The notes under the pieces were generated by a model. That model was not told the DNA's origin. It searched no databases and saw nothing but the letters and a program-made list of their open reading frames with translations. A DNA stretch of 64,000 bases, from NCBI RefSeq assembly GCF_000374565.1, contig NZ_KB894693.1:1-64000 (forward strand), given 5' to 3'. Positions 48,936-58,039 of the stretch are shown here, one piece after another; position 1 is the stretch's first letter, and every line of letters begins with the position of its first letter. This DNA comes from Siminovitchia fordii DSM 16014 = CIP 108821. GTDB taxonomy: Bacteria; Bacillota; Bacilli; Bacillales; Bacillaceae_C. Both the position numbers and the translations under genes were made by a program.

Positions 48936-49057
48936 ATTCAACCACTCTTTCTTTCATTTAAGGTAATATCTGTCATCCATTCATTATAACAAAAAAACGA
49001 ATAATAATTGATGGGTTTGGAACATTAAAAACGATTTTAAAAAAGGAGGTTACTAAA

Positions 49058-49636
49058 ATGAAATTTATAAAACCGTTCATTTTTGCAGGTTTAATATCTG
49101 TGGTACTGGTCGGATGCGGCACCGCAAATAATAACGACCGGTTTACAAGTGATGACAACCGTCCTCTTGGAGTCCGTTACGACCCTACGGATAACCGTGA
49201 CGATGCTGATAACATGAACGACGGCATCGGGGTGAACGATAACCGGAATGGTGTAAATGATAACAGAAATGATGGACTTGACAATGCAGGAGACAATAAC
49301 CGTAACATCGACCTTGCAGATGACGTTGCCGACAAAGTGACCGACTTGAAAGAGGTTGACGATGCAAGTGTACTTGTAACGAACCGCAACGCCTATGTAG
49401 CAGTGAAGCTCAGTGACCAGGGTAACAGAAAAATGAACAATGATCTACAGAAGAAAATTTCTCGTACGGTAAGAGATACTAAACATGATTTTGACAATGT
49501 GTACATTTCCGAGAACCCTGACTTTTACGACCGTATGAGAGGATATGGGAATGACATTCGGAACGGTCGTCCAATAGGCGGTTTCTTTGATGAATTTACC
49601 GAGACTGTACAACGTGTATTTCCTAACGCCAGATAA
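49058..49636 (+). CDS. YhcN/YlaJ-family sporulation lipoprotein
   Basis: A 192-residue lipoprotein. FIFAGLISVVLVGCG is a signal peptide with lipobox LVGC (Cys about 20). A low-complexity middle rich in N, D and R (DNRNGVNDNRNDGLDN) precedes the conserved YhcN/YlaJ domain: DLADDVADKVTDLKEVDDASVLVTNRNAYVAV. Members are spore-membrane lipoproteins with roles in germination or outgrowth in B. subtilis. Start at 49058 behind GGAGG. It is divergent from sftA and likely under a late forespore sigma factor, which I cannot locate. Confidence 0.85.
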   Translation: MKFIKPFIFAGLISVVLVGCGTANNNDRFTSDDNRPLGVRYDPTDNRDDADNMNDGIGVNDNRNGVNDNRNDGLDNAGDNNRNIDLADDVADKVTDLKEVDDASVLVTNRNAYVAVKLSDQGNRKMNNDLQKKISRTVRDTKHDFDNVYISENPDFYDRMRGYGNDIRNGRPIGGFFDEFTETVQRVFPNAR

Positions 49637-49962
49637 ATAAAAGGGCAAGCATCCGTTTAACAACGTACAAATTGGAGCACTCCCATCGAGATAAAGAAAA
49701 AAAGAAATACGAGTATACCCGCTTTTCGGCGCAAAGCTATACGATGGAAAGAAGGGTAGTTTGCCTTCTTTAACTTGCTCCGATAGCACTCGTTAACTTA
49801 TTGAAATCCCTCTGCTTTAACTTCCTTGAAAAAGTCTACACAGGGAAAGCGGAAGTTTTCGAGGAAAGGTGAGTAGGGTTTCCCCAGTCACTGGGCACTG
49901 GAAGTAATTACCTAAAATGCCGAAATTTCACAATGAAATTTCGGCATTTTTCATTCGTTGCA
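49637..49962. other. Intergenic region with a terminator
   Basis: No gene. A perfect 14-bp hairpin, ATGCCGAAATTTCA (49917-49930) with TGAAATTTCGGCAT (49934-49947), followed by T residues on the plus strand and usable in both directions, lies between the lipoprotein gene and convergent yciI-like gene. The remaining 280 bases show nothing I can name. Confidence 0.6.
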
Positions 49963-50229
49963 TTATGCGTCGGAGACCATGTCCCATTCATGTATTTCAT
50001 AAGTTCTAGCATCATTTACAACATAGGGATCTTGCTTTACCCATGACTCAACTTGTTCAAGATTTTCACCTTGATAAATGACAAGGCCGCCTGCTCCGTC
50101 AGTAAAACGGCCAAACATTGCCACTTTCTTTTCTTTTTTCATCCTTGCCAGGAATTCCAAATGTGCCGGCCGGTGCTGCTGGCTTTTTTCTTCATCCTTC
50201 ATTGGTAAAAAAACAGCATAATAGTTCAT
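49963..50229 (-). CDS. YciI-family protein
   Basis: An 88-residue protein of the YciI family, recognised by MNYYAVFLPMKDEEKSQQHRPAHLEFLARM and DPYVVNDARTYEIHEW. The fold is a ferredoxin-like dimer with a conserved His-Asp pair, of uncertain enzymatic role. Start at 50227-50229 behind GGAGG. It precedes no clear operon partner; the 2-hydroxyacid dehydrogenase gene ends 70 bases upstream on the same strand. Confidence 0.8.
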   Translation of the reverse strand: MNYYAVFLPMKDEEKSQQHRPAHLEFLARMKKEKKVAMFGRFTDGAGGLVIYQGENLEQVESWVKQDPYVVNDARTYEIHEWDMVSDA

Positions 50230-50299
50230 TCTTCTCCCTCCAACTTTACTTTTATTGACGTATTATATCATGCCCACAAGCCTTGTTAACAGCCGGCTG

Positions 50300-51262
50300 T
50301 TAGTTCACTCTTTTTACATCACCGGAACCAACAAGAACATTATGTAAATTATCTACGGCCAATTCCGCCATTTTCATTCTAGTCGCTATGCTGGCGCTCC
50401 CAATATGCGGCAAGGTGACAACATTGGGGAGTGTCAACAATGGATGGCTGAGATCCATAGGTTCTTTTTCAAATACATCTAATCCCGCAGCCCATATGGT
50501 TTCATTTTTCAATGCAATATATAGGGCGGATTCATCCACAATTCCTCCTCGGGCTGTATTGATCAAAATAGCAGTCTTTTTCATAAGCGCCAGCTCTTTG
50601 GCAGAGATCAGATGATGGACCTTTTCGCTGTACGGCAGTAAAATGCTTATAAAATCCGATTCTTTTAACACCTCATTTAGTTCTGCAAATCGGGCGCCGG
50701 TTTCTCCTTCTGCAGAAGGCTTTCGCGATCGGTTATAATAAAGAATATTCATTCCGAATCCGGCTGCTCGTTTTGCAACCGCCTGTCCAATTCGGCCAAA
50801 ACCGACGATTCCAAGCGTCGCTCCATGGATATCCATGCCTGTCAATTGCAGCGGAGACCATGTTTCCCATTTGCCTTTACGGAGATAATCGGATGCCTCA
50901 ACCAGCCTTCTTGCTGTCGCCATCATTAAAGCAAATGTCAGATCAGCCGTTGTTTCCGTCAAAACCCCTGGTGTATTTGTAACAATAATCCCTTTTTTAG
51001 AAGCTGTCTCCACATCGACATTATTATAGCCAACCGCCATGTTGCTTATCACTTTTAGATTCGGAGCAGCATCCATCACCTCTTCATCTATCGTTTCGGT
51101 CAACATACAAAGCAATCCGTGGGCATCGCTTACCCGTTCAAGCAATACTTGTCTCGGAACTGCCTCTTCTTCTTGCTCCCACATGATAACATTAAAGTTT
51201 TCCTCCAGTTTTTTTACTGTACTGGAGGGAAGCTTTCGCGTTATATATATTGTTTCTTTCAA
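50300..51262 (-). CDS. D-isomer-specific 2-hydroxyacid dehydrogenase
   Basis: A 320-residue NAD(P)-dependent dehydrogenase of the glyoxylate/hydroxypyruvate reductase type. The nucleotide loop is LGIVGFGRIGQAVAKRA (about 148), and the catalytic residues are Arg in NTARGGIVDE (about 235), Glu in FEKEPMD (about 264) and His in LPHIGSAS (about 283). Arg after strand two (YYNRSRKP) suggests NADPH. It probably reduces glyoxylate or hydroxypyruvate. Start is TTG at 51260-51262 with GAGGAG. Standing near yciI it may be co-transcribed with it. Confidence 0.9.
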   Translation of the reverse strand: MKETIYITRKLPSSTVKKLEENFNVIMWEQEEEAVPRQVLLERVSDAHGLLCMLTETIDEEVMDAAPNLKVISNMAVGYNNVDVETASKKGIIVTNTPGVLTETTADLTFALMMATARRLVEASDYLRKGKWETWSPLQLTGMDIHGATLGIVGFGRIGQAVAKRAAGFGMNILYYNRSRKPSAEGETGARFAELNEVLKESDFISILLPYSEKVHHLISAKELALMKKTAILINTARGGIVDESALYIALKNETIWAAGLDVFEKEPMDLSHPLLTLPNVVTLPHIGSASIATRMKMAELAVDNLHNVLVGSGDVKRVN

Positions 51263-51384
51263 AAGTCTTTCTCCTCTCCATATTCCTTTTTATCATCTTA
51301 CAGTATTATTTCGACCACTTGACGCAAATTTCCTTTTCAGCAAGCTCACAAGAAACTATACTCATGGAGAAAGGAGCTGATGCA

Positions 51385-51831
51385 GTGAAGGTTCATTTGA
51401 ATATCGATCCCGGCGTCGAAGAAGATGAAATCGTGATATCTATCAAAGAAATGAATACAAAAGTGGAAAAAATATTATCCATCATAAACGAAGATGATGC
51501 GAACGAGTTCATCCCCCTACAAAGGGAGGAGCGGATATATTTAATGGAGCCAAAGGAAGTTTCCCATGTTTTTTCAGAAGATAATAAATGCTTTGCATTC
51601 AAAGGCAAGGAGAAATACCGTTATAAAGAAACTTTGAAGCAATTCGAAGAACAGTACAATCATCATGATTTCATAAGAATTTCTAAATATTGTCTCGCAA
51701 ATATAACTTGGATGGAATATTTTGAAGCCACTTTCGGAGGGAGCTTAGTCGTTGTCTTCAAAAACGGTGAAAAAGAGATCGTTTCTCGGAAATATGCAAA
51801 GGAATTAAAAAAATCACTTTTTAAGGAGTGA
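51385..51831 (+). CDS. LytTR-domain transcriptional regulator
   Basis: A 148-residue protein with a short N-terminal part (VHLNIDPGVEEDEIVISIKEM) and a C-terminal LytTR DNA-binding domain containing the typical FIRISKYCLANI and IVSRKYAKELKKSL. No receiver domain is present. Start GTG 51385 with AAAGGAG eight bases ahead; upstream frame to 51250 lies across the divergent promoter. It is followed after 6 bases by a DUF3021 membrane protein. Such LytTR-DUF3021 pairs are two-gene membrane-linked regulators of nearby ABC exporters, here possibly the YxlFG pair. Confidence 0.82.
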   Translation: MKVHLNIDPGVEEDEIVISIKEMNTKVEKILSIINEDDANEFIPLQREERIYLMEPKEVSHVFSEDNKCFAFKGKEKYRYKETLKQFEEQYNHHDFIRISKYCLANITWMEYFEATFGGSLVVVFKNGEKEIVSRKYAKELKKSLFKE

Positions 51832-51837
51832 ATCATT

Positions 51838-52242
51838 ATGCTGGTCTTGAAAGCAATCAGAAATATCTTAATCGGTTTCGGTATAGCAAATATTTCTCTG
51901 CTGATCTTCATTTTATTTGCCGGTTCTTACGGTTGGACCCAAATGGATATGGCGTTATTAAGAACCCAGGTCATTGGAAGCATGGCTTATGGAGCTTTGT
52001 GCGGAATCGTTTCCCTGGTACATGAAAGCAACCAATTGTCACTGTTTACTAAATCAAGTATTCAATTCTTTGGTTTTGTGGCTGGCTATGGAATATTCGG
52101 ATACTCTTTAGGTTGGTTTCATTCCCTTGAAAACATGCTCCTTATGTTCGGAATCTATATCGTTATTTATGTGCTCATTTGGCTTTCATTCTATTTTTTC
52201 CAAAGGAGATTGGCCGACGAGTTGAATAAAGGGATTAAATAG
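51838..52242 (+). CDS. DUF3021 membrane protein
   Basis: A 134-residue protein with four predicted membrane helices (NILIGFGIANISLLIFILFAG, VIGSMAYGALCGIVSLV, FFGFVAGYGIFGYSL, FGIYIVIYVLIWLSFYFF). It matches DUF3021, the common partner of LytTR regulators and probably their membrane-bound inhibitor or sensor. Start ATG 51838 with AGGAG in the stop region of the upstream gene, so the two are translationally linked. Confidence 0.8.
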   Translation: MLVLKAIRNILIGFGIANISLLIFILFAGSYGWTQMDMALLRTQVIGSMAYGALCGIVSLVHESNQLSLFTKSSIQFFGFVAGYGIFGYSLGWFHSLENMLLMFGIYIVIYVLIWLSFYFFQRRLADELNKGIK

Positions 52243-52318
52243 TGACCGGAATTTTTGAAGAGCGTTTTAAAAGAGATTGAGCAGCCGGTATGTCCCAGGC
52301 ATCCGACTGCTCCGACGT

Positions 52319-53095
52319 TCAATAGCTTTCGTATTTTTTAAAGGAGAAAATGGACAGCAGCACCAAACCAAATATCAAAGCTAAGCTTACAAACATCATC
52401 ACCCCAATAGATTCTTCCCACTTGCCAGTCAGCAGTACGCTGCCCGCTTGATTTAGGGCATTGGCAGGACTCCATCCCATATATTTCGGAAAAAGCGTAC
52501 CGAGAATTGACAAGGTGGCGACTGTCATGATACTCAGCCCGGCGATTCCTCCGTTTTTCTTCATCAATGTCCCGAGGAAAAGAGTAATAGATAGGGTCAA
52601 TAAAATCCAAAGACTGTAAACTCCCAAACTGGAGATGAACCTTTTAAATTCCACCTGATTGAATAAGAGGTTCGTATAATAATAGGCCAGACCATAACTT
52701 AAGGCAAACGAAAGCAGAAAAATCAATGCCTGAGCCACCCATTTACTGAAAATATATTCAAAAGGTTCAACAGGTCTCGCCATAACCAGCGAGAGTGAAT
52801 CGCTGTTGCGCTCATTTGATATGACACCCATTGCACTCAAAACAAAAATGGCTGTCCCGATCATCCCGAATTGCGATAAAGTTCCCGCTAAGACTTCCTC
52901 ACCGGATGGAACGGGAAATTCGATGACGGCACCGTCCGGAAGATTGCCGGCCATTTCCAAAATCTCAGGCATGAAGTACGTACTGATTGGCTGGGAAACA
53001 GCTAATAAGGACAAAACGACAGGGAGCCAAATAAGCTTCTTGTCACGCCAAGCCTCCAGCCATTCTTTTTTAAAAAGGGTTGTAAAAGTTCTCAT
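52319..53095 (-). CDS. yxlG: YxlG, ABC transporter permease of the sigY operon
   Basis: A 258-residue ABC-2-type permease with about six helices (FTTLFKKEWLEAWRDKKLIWLPVVLSLLA; ISNERNSDSLSLVMARPV; WILLTLSITLFLGTLM). It pairs with the ATPase YxlF; its start overlaps the yxlF stop by four bases. Last gene of the sigma-Y operon. The transported substance is unknown; in B. subtilis the YxlFG pair has no assigned substrate that I can name. Confidence 0.85.
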   Translation of the reverse strand: MRTFTTLFKKEWLEAWRDKKLIWLPVVLSLLAVSQPISTYFMPEILEMAGNLPDGAVIEFPVPSGEEVLAGTLSQFGMIGTAIFVLSAMGVISNERNSDSLSLVMARPVEPFEYIFSKWVAQALIFLLSFALSYGLAYYYTNLLFNQVEFKRFISSLGVYSLWILLTLSITLFLGTLMKKNGGIAGLSIMTVATLSILGTLFPKYMGWSPANALNQAGSVLLTGKWEESIGVMMFVSLALIFGLVLLSIFSFKKYESY

Positions 53096-53982
53096 TGTTC
53101 CATCAACTCCAGATAAGCATCTTCCAATGTACGTCCATTTTCAGCAAATTGAGTGATCGTGAAACCTTTTGCCATACAATCTCTTAGCAAATGGTTCCGA
53201 TCATCCGAATTCCTAAGTCTGAGTTCAACCAAGCATGGTGAAGAAAAAGAACATTCCGCAATATAGTCTTTTGATCTTAGCCATTCTCCCATTTCTTCCT
53301 TTGTCTCCAAAATTACACGATTTTCTCCCCGGATGTTCCTTAGATCAACAAGATTACCGCTCCACTTCATTCTCCCGCCTTTTAACATGATGATCTCATC
53401 ACAAACCTGCTCAGCATCATGCAGCACATGAGTTGAAAATAATATGGCCATCCTCTTTTTCAGTTCATTCATTATTTCCAGTACATCCCTTCTGCCGGAA
53501 GGGTCCAGGGCAGAAACCGGTTCATCCAAAATCAATAATTTTGGTTCATGAATCATTGCCTGCGCCAAACCGAGCCGTTGCTTCATCCCTCCGGAAAAAC
53601 CCCCTATCTTTTTGTTCTTTGCATCTTCTAACCCTGCAAATGAGAGCATTTCTTCGATTTTTTCCTTTAATTGTTTTTTGGGGATCTGAGAAAGCCTTCC
53701 TGAAAACTCCAGGTATTCTTTCGCACTCATCCATGAAAAAAAAGCGGGGTATTGCGGCAAGTATCCAATAAACCTCCGGTCGATATTTTCCTTGCCCCCA
53801 AACCGAATATTCCCGGAAGTCGGAGTCAATAACCCTGCGAGCATCTGCAATGTAGTGGTTTTCCCCGCTCCGTTCGGTCCCAGCAAGGCAACACATTCAT
53901 TACCTTTTATGTTTAGGTCTAACTGCTCTACCGCCGTATGAACTCCAAACTTTTTTGTTAACTTTTCTACTGTCAGTAACAT
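53092..53982 (-). CDS. yxlF: YxlF, ABC transporter ATPase of the sigY operon
   Basis: A 296-residue ATPase: Walker A LLGPNGAGKTTTLQML (about 38), Q-loop in YLPQYPAF, signature FSGGMKQRLGLAQAM (about 130), Walker B LLILDEPVSALDP. The C-terminal 90 residues are a typical extension of this ABC subfamily. Start at 53980-53982; it follows the yxlE gene by 13 bases. With YxlG it forms an exporter-like pair. Confidence 0.88.
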   Translation of the reverse strand: MLLTVEKLTKKFGVHTAVEQLDLNIKGNECVALLGPNGAGKTTTLQMLAGLLTPTSGNIRFGGKENIDRRFIGYLPQYPAFFSWMSAKEYLEFSGRLSQIPKKQLKEKIEEMLSFAGLEDAKNKKIGGFSGGMKQRLGLAQAMIHEPKLLILDEPVSALDPSGRRDVLEIMNELKKRMAILFSTHVLHDAEQVCDEIIMLKGGRMKWSGNLVDLRNIRGENRVILETKEEMGEWLRSKDYIAECSFSSPCLVELRLRNSDDRNHLLRDCMAKGFTITQFAENGRTLEDAYLELMEQ

Positions 53983-53995
53983 GTAATGTCTTCTC

Positions 53996-54187
53996 CTAAC
54001 CTTGTTTTTTCCGGCCGATGATAAAATAAAGAACCGGTCCGATCAAATTGATAAAGAGGATAATAAGGACCCACACCCATTTGGGGCCGTTTGTATTCTG
54101 TTCCTTAAGGCAACTGATAAGAGCCGTAATCACCAATATAAGATCTAATACGATAATGGGAGCAACTAATTCCCATGAAATTGGCAT
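53996..54187 (-). CDS. yxlE: YxlE, small membrane protein of the sigY operon
   Basis: A 63-residue protein with two membrane helices (ELVAPIIVLDLILVITALI; WVWVLIILFINLIGPVLYFIIG) of the PLDc_N type. Position fourth in the operon and size match YxlE of B. subtilis, which helps hold SigY inactive. Start at 54185-54187 with GGAGG in the upstream spacing. Confidence 0.82.
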   Translation of the reverse strand: MPISWELVAPIIVLDLILVITALISCLKEQNTNGPKWVWVLIILFINLIGPVLYFIIGRKKQG

Positions 54188-54203
54188 AACAATCCCTCCA
54201 AAC

Positions 54204-54404
54204 CTAATGATTCATTTTTTTCCTGTACGGCCTGATCACAATAAAATAATAAAATATAGACGGAAATGGGAACTGGATCAATCCCCATACCCCCCAAAAC
54301 CAAGCGTATGCCCCTTTTTTCTTGGCATCTATAAAAAGAAGGATACTTTGTGTCAACATAATGGGAGATACCAACACAAGTGCAAAAAGCTGTTCAGAAT
54401 CCAT
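54204..54404 (-). CDS. yxlD: YxlD, small membrane protein of the sigY operon
   Basis: A 66-residue protein with two membrane segments (QLFALVLVSPIMLTQSILLF; YAWFWGVWGLIQFPFPSIFYYFI). Matches YxlD of B. subtilis, part of the SigY anti-sigma system. Start ATG 54402-54404 (another ATG directly before) with GAGGTG; it overlaps the end of yxlC by 11 bases, so translation is coupled. Confidence 0.82.
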   Translation of the reverse strand: MDSEQLFALVLVSPIMLTQSILLFIDAKKKGAYAWFWGVWGLIQFPFPSIFYYFIVIRPYRKKMNH

Positions 54405-54729
54405 CATCCAACACCTCACTCAAGCTCCTGCGGCGTTTTTTTTCTGCAGTATAAATAATTGGAATGGCAATAAAAGCCATTATCTGCACCCATAAAAAAA
54501 CCACTGGAACCCTTAATGAGACAACGAAGTACGTGGCCAAGATGATCAAGGCTGTAAAAATAAAGATGGCCAGTTCACGCATCCACGCCTTTTTACGCTG
54601 TCTTTTGAACTGAGTCAAAGTATGCATCAGCTCGTATTGCCGCGGGGCTTCAGCTTGATGTGCATCCTCCAGCTTTTTCATATCATGCATTAAACGATCT
54701 ATCCAATCTTTTTCATTGCCTTCCTTCAA
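54394..54729 (-). CDS. yxlC: YxlC, anti-sigma factor component
   Basis: A 111-residue protein: a charged cytoplasmic N-terminal half ([23 protein letters not shown]) that would contact SigY, then two membrane helices ([37 protein letters not shown]). Position directly after sigY, overlapping its stop by four bases, and size fit YxlC, the principal negative regulator of SigY in B. subtilis. Start is TTG at 54727-54729. Confidence 0.85.
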   Translation of the reverse strand: MKEGNEKDWIDRLMHDMKKLEDAHQAEAPRQYELMHTLTQFKRQRKKAWMRELAIFIFTALIILATYFVVSLRVPVVFLWVQIMAFIAIPIIYTAEKKRRRSLSEVLDDGF

Positions 54730-55259
54730 TCAGACCACTCCTTTCGTATTTTGCTTAGCCCGGTATGCACCCGGGACTTGGCAGTCCCTTCTTTAATATT
54801 CAGCATCTTGGAAATTTCGGCATAAGAATATCCGTAATAATGCCTAAGCAGGATTGGAGCTTTCAATTCCGGATCAAGTCCCGAAAACAGTTCCAGATCT
54901 CCCGTCCAATCCTCTCCCTTCAGGGAAAGCTGCCATTTCATTTTTCGAATCGCTTCATTCCTTGCTTTTTCAACAATCCGCCTTTGTCTCTTTTCTTTTC
55001 GTTGCTGATCTAAATACAATCTTGAAGCTATGGCAATCAGCCAAGTCGAGAATTTTGATTCCTCTTTAAAGCTATGCAAATGAGTGTATGCCTTGATCAT
55101 TGTTTCCTGTATCAGATCTTCTGTAACATCCGGACGGAGACTCAGCTTGATTAAATATTTATATAAAAACATATAATTTTCTTGAAAAAGATGCGTAAAT
55201 GCTTCATCTTTTCCCTTTCTCGCTTCCCTGATAAGATCCTTTTCCACTTCTCTTTCCAA
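54726..55259 (-). CDS. sigY: ECF sigma factor SigY
   Basis: A 177-residue extracytoplasmic-function sigma factor. Region 2 ([63 protein letters not shown]) and region 4 ([40 protein letters not shown]) are both complete. Identity as SigY rests on the following yxlCDEFG set and the autoregulatory promoter. The start is TTG at 55257-55259 with AAAGGGGG 11 bases ahead. It transcribes its own operon when released from YxlC-DE. Confidence 0.9.
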   Translation of the reverse strand: MEREVEKDLIREARKGKDEAFTHLFQENYMFLYKYLIKLSLRPDVTEDLIQETMIKAYTHLHSFKEESKFSTWLIAIASRLYLDQQRKEKRQRRIVEKARNEAIRKMKWQLSLKGEDWTGDLELFSGLDPELKAPILLRHYYGYSYAEISKMLNIKEGTAKSRVHTGLSKIRKEWSD

Positions 55260-55296
55260 CCAACGCCAAGCCCCCTTTCTTTGCCTTCGATGATAT

Positions 55297-55322
55297 GACG
55301 TAAGTTTAGCAGAAACCGTTCA
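55297..55322 (-). promoter_or_regulatory. Sigma-Y autoregulatory promoter
   Basis: On the minus strand, TGAACG (55317-55322) and CGTC (55297-55300) are separated by 16 bases, an exact match to the SigY recognition pattern described for B. subtilis (TGAACG then CGTC). It lies 38 bases before sigY. Confidence 0.85.
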
Positions 55323-55362
55323 TTTAAATTTAAATGTTTTTTACATGATCCTTTTCAACATT

Positions 55363-55387
55363 GTTTGCCCATTTTTTTACAGGGTAA
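55363..55387 (+). promoter_or_regulatory. Sigma-B-like promoter of the gene at 55422
   Basis: GTTTGC (55363-55368) and GGGTAA (55382-55387), spaced by 13 bases, resemble a sigma-B promoter. It is 35 bases before the ATG. The match is good but not perfect at GTTTAA. Confidence 0.55.
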
Positions 55388-55421
55388 GTATCATGGAGAA
55401 ATAACTTACCTGGAGGTTTTT

Positions 55422-56606
55422 ATGGAAGTAAAAACGGTCGGTATTGTTTCTTCACCAGAACTCCCATATACGATTGCCAACATCATAAAAAAGAAATTTA
55501 AGCACGACCTTTCCAATTATATTGCAGAGGGCAAGTTTGAATGGCAGGTAGAAGTTGAACTTGATCTGCTCACTGGGGCAACTGAAAAGGTTGCGGAAGT
55601 TTTAGAAGCTGCTGAACATCTGAAAAAAAGGAACGGCTGGGACTTTGCCATATCCCTGACAGATCTGCCGATATATAACGGAAAAAGCATCGTACTTGCC
55701 GATGCGAATATTACTGCATGCACAGCTCAAATATCATTGCCTGCTTTCGGTTGGAGACCGACGCCAAACCGGGTTGAAATCATCATGCTTCATATGATAA
55801 AGGAATTATATTTCAGGCAAACGGAAGAGTATGAAAGAAATGATTTGGAACAAAAAGGAATAGGGCCGCGTGATCACAAAAAACAGAAAAGTTTTTTTAA
55901 TAAATTGGAGAAGCCTTTCCGATTCTCCGCTGTTCGAAGAATAGAATCGTCAAATAAGTCGGGTGAAACAACAGTCCGTTTTATCATCGTGCCAAAACTA
56001 AATGGATTGGCAAGGATTTTATTTGGGATGACCATTGCCAATCGTCCGTGGACCATATTGCCTTCCTTTAAAAATGTTGTAGCCATCGCTTTTGCCACCG
56101 GAGCATATGGCCTTATATTCCCGACACTTTGGAAGCTCAGCATTTCTTATGAAATCTATCGGTTCATCGGTCTCACGGCAACTGCTGTTCTCGGGATGGT
56201 TATTTGGATTATATTTGCCCATGACTTATGGGAGAAAAAAAGCAATGAAAATAAAAATCAGCTCAGGTGGATGTATAACTCAACGACAGTCCTTACATTA
56301 GGTACGTCGGTCGTTATATATTATATTGTGTTATTTTTACTCTTTCTTATCGCAGTCTCTGTCTTTGTTCCTCCGGACCTTTACCAAGCTGAGGCTGATA
56401 AAGCTGTAGGACCGCTGAATTATTTAAAACTCGCTTGGCTCGTCACCTCTGTTGCCACATTTGCTGGTGCAATCGGAGCAGGACTTGAAAATCCTGAAAG
56501 AGTCCGAAGAAGCACGTACAGTTATAGACAGTACAGCCGATATGAGGAGATAAAGGAAAAAGAAAAAAGCGGGAGGATGAAAAATAAAGGAAAAGACGAT
56601 TCGTAA
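55422..56606 (+). CDS. Unidentified membrane protein
   Basis: A 394-residue protein. Residues 1-130 are soluble alpha/beta (VKTVGIVSSPELPYTIANIIK; WDFAISLTDLPIYNGKSIVLADAN), then a basic linker (DHKKQKSFFNKLEKPFRFS), and about five membrane helices in residues 205-365 (FKNVVAIAFATGAYGLIFPTLW; FIGLTATAVLGMVIWIIF; VVIYYIVLFLLFLIAVSVFV). The tail is highly charged. I do not recognise the family; homologues in Bacillus have been annotated with a folate-dehydrogenase name, for which I see no motif. Start ATG 55422 behind GGAGG. It is divergent from sigY and may be in the general stress regulon. Confidence 0.7.
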   Translation: MEVKTVGIVSSPELPYTIANIIKKKFKHDLSNYIAEGKFEWQVEVELDLLTGATEKVAEVLEAAEHLKKRNGWDFAISLTDLPIYNGKSIVLADANITACTAQISLPAFGWRPTPNRVEIIMLHMIKELYFRQTEEYERNDLEQKGIGPRDHKKQKSFFNKLEKPFRFSAVRRIESSNKSGETTVRFIIVPKLNGLARILFGMTIANRPWTILPSFKNVVAIAFATGAYGLIFPTLWKLSISYEIYRFIGLTATAVLGMVIWIIFAHDLWEKKSNENKNQLRWMYNSTTVLTLGTSVVIYYIVLFLLFLIAVSVFVPPDLYQAEADKAVGPLNYLKLAWLVTSVATFAGAIGAGLENPERVRRSTYSYRQYSRYEEIKEKEKSGRMKNKGKDDS

Positions 56607-56709
56607 TGAAGCTATAAAACTTTTAAAATAGTGTACGTTTAAGAAACGATGTTTAGAGAACGGCAGCATAAACAAAGAATTAAGTTATATTATCAAGTAG
56701 AATAAAAGG

Positions 56710-56731
56710 CATGCCGTGTTCCCACGGCATG
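56710..56731. terminator. Bidirectional terminator before arsB
   Basis: CATGCCGTG (56710-56718) and CACGGCATG (56723-56731) form a tight hairpin followed by TTTAAT on the plus side and TTTTATT on the minus side. It lies between two convergent genes. Confidence 0.8.
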
Positions 56732-56743
56732 TTTAATGGTTAC

Positions 56744-58039
56744 TTAATAAATTAAAATGAGCCATATATACAGACCGGCCAATGTAATCAGAAGCGTCGG
56801 AACAGTTAAGATGATACCAACTTTAAAGTAATACCCCCAAGAAATATGTACTCCCTTCCCCTTCAACACATGCAGCCATAACAATGTGGCCAATGAGCCG
56901 ATCGGGGTGATTTTTGGCCCCAGATCTGTCCCGATGACGTTTGCGTAAATGAGCGCCTCTCTCACAATTCCATTTGTATTTGTCTCATCTATTGCCAGCG
57001 CATCAATCATGACAGTAGGTAAATTGTTCATGATGGAAGATAAAATGGCCGCTATAAAGCCAGTTCCTACCGTAGCTGAAAATAACCCTTGATCCGCTGT
57101 AACCTGTATCATTTTCGCCAATAGATTGGTCAATCCTACATTTTTTAGACCGTAAACGACTACATACATTCCGATTGAAAAAAACACAATGGCCCATGGT
57201 GCTCCTTTGAGGACAGCTTTCGTCTGAATCACTGGACTACCTTTGGCAATGATTAAAAACAGGATAGCCACCGCCCCCGCGATGAAAGAAACAGGAATAT
57301 GAGTCATTTCGCTGCCAAAATAGCCAATGAGTAATATGGCCAGTACTCCCCATGAAATGCGAAACAGCCGAACATCCCGGATCGCTTCCGAAGGCCTTTT
57401 TAGCCGATTCATATTATACACAGATGGAATGTTTTTCCGAAAATATATGTACAGTACCAGAATACTGGCTGCCAGGCTACATATATTGGGCACAACCATG
57501 CGAGTGGCGTATTCGGCAAAACCGATACCGAAAAAATCGGCTGAAATAATATTCGTAAGATTGCTTATGATAAAAGGAAGCGAAGTAGTATCGGCTATGA
57601 AGCCCGAAGCCATAATAAATGGAAGAATCATTTTATCCTGAAAGTCCAAGGCTCTGACCATCGCAAGGACGATCGGCGTTAAAATTAAAGCTGCACCGTC
57701 ATTGGCAAACAATGCAGATACTATTGCCCCCAAAAGGGCGACAAGGACAAACATTTTCACTCCGTTTCCCTGGGCGAACCGGGCCATATGCAGAGCAGCC
57801 CACTCAAAAAATCCAAGCTCATCCAAAATCAGGCTGATAATGATCAGAGCAACGAACGTAAGTGTGGCATTCCAAACAATGCCGGTTACATCTGCAACGT
57901 CACGCAGCGAGACAACTCCGGCAAGAAGTGCCAGGATTGCCCCCATACAGGCTGACCAGCCGATGGACAGCCCTTTTGGCTGCCAGATGACAAATATTAA
58001 CGTGATAATAAAAATGGATACAGCTAAAAACACAGACAT
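56744..58039 (-). CDS. arsB: Arsenite efflux transporter ArsB-like
   Basis: A 431-residue membrane protein of the ArsB/NhaD superfamily, about 12 helices. Supporting segments: [23 protein letters not shown] at the N-terminus, [24 protein letters not shown] and [22 protein letters not shown]. ArsB exports arsenite or antimonite in exchange for protons. No arsR or arsC lies nearby, which is unusual for an arsenic operon, so another anion substrate remains possible. Start at ATG 58037-58039; the longer frame begins ATGGAGCG at 58057. Confidence 0.82.
   Translation of the reverse strand: MSVFLAVSIFIITLIFVIWQPKGLSIGWSACMGAILALLAGVVSLRDVADVTGIVWNATLTFVALIIISLILDELGFFEWAALHMARFAQGNGVKMFVLVALLGAIVSALFANDGAALILTPIVLAMVRALDFQDKMILPFIMASGFIADTTSLPFIISNLTNIISADFFGIGFAEYATRMVVPNICSLAASILVLYIYFRKNIPSVYNMNRLKRPSEAIRDVRLFRISWGVLAILLIGYFGSEMTHIPVSFIAGAVAILFLIIAKGSPVIQTKAVLKGAPWAIVFFSIGMYVVVYGLKNVGLTNLLAKMIQVTADQGLFSATVGTGFIAAILSSIMNNLPTVMIDALAIDETNTNGIVREALIYANVIGTDLGPKITPIGSLATLLWLHVLKGKGVHISWGYYFKVGIILTVPTLLITLAGLYIWLILIY

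Noticed and set aside
50286-50301. Palindrome TAACAGCCGGCTGTTA as terminator
   Set aside because: It sits exactly at the stop codon of the dehydrogenase gene but lacks a loop and a T tract; too weak to call.
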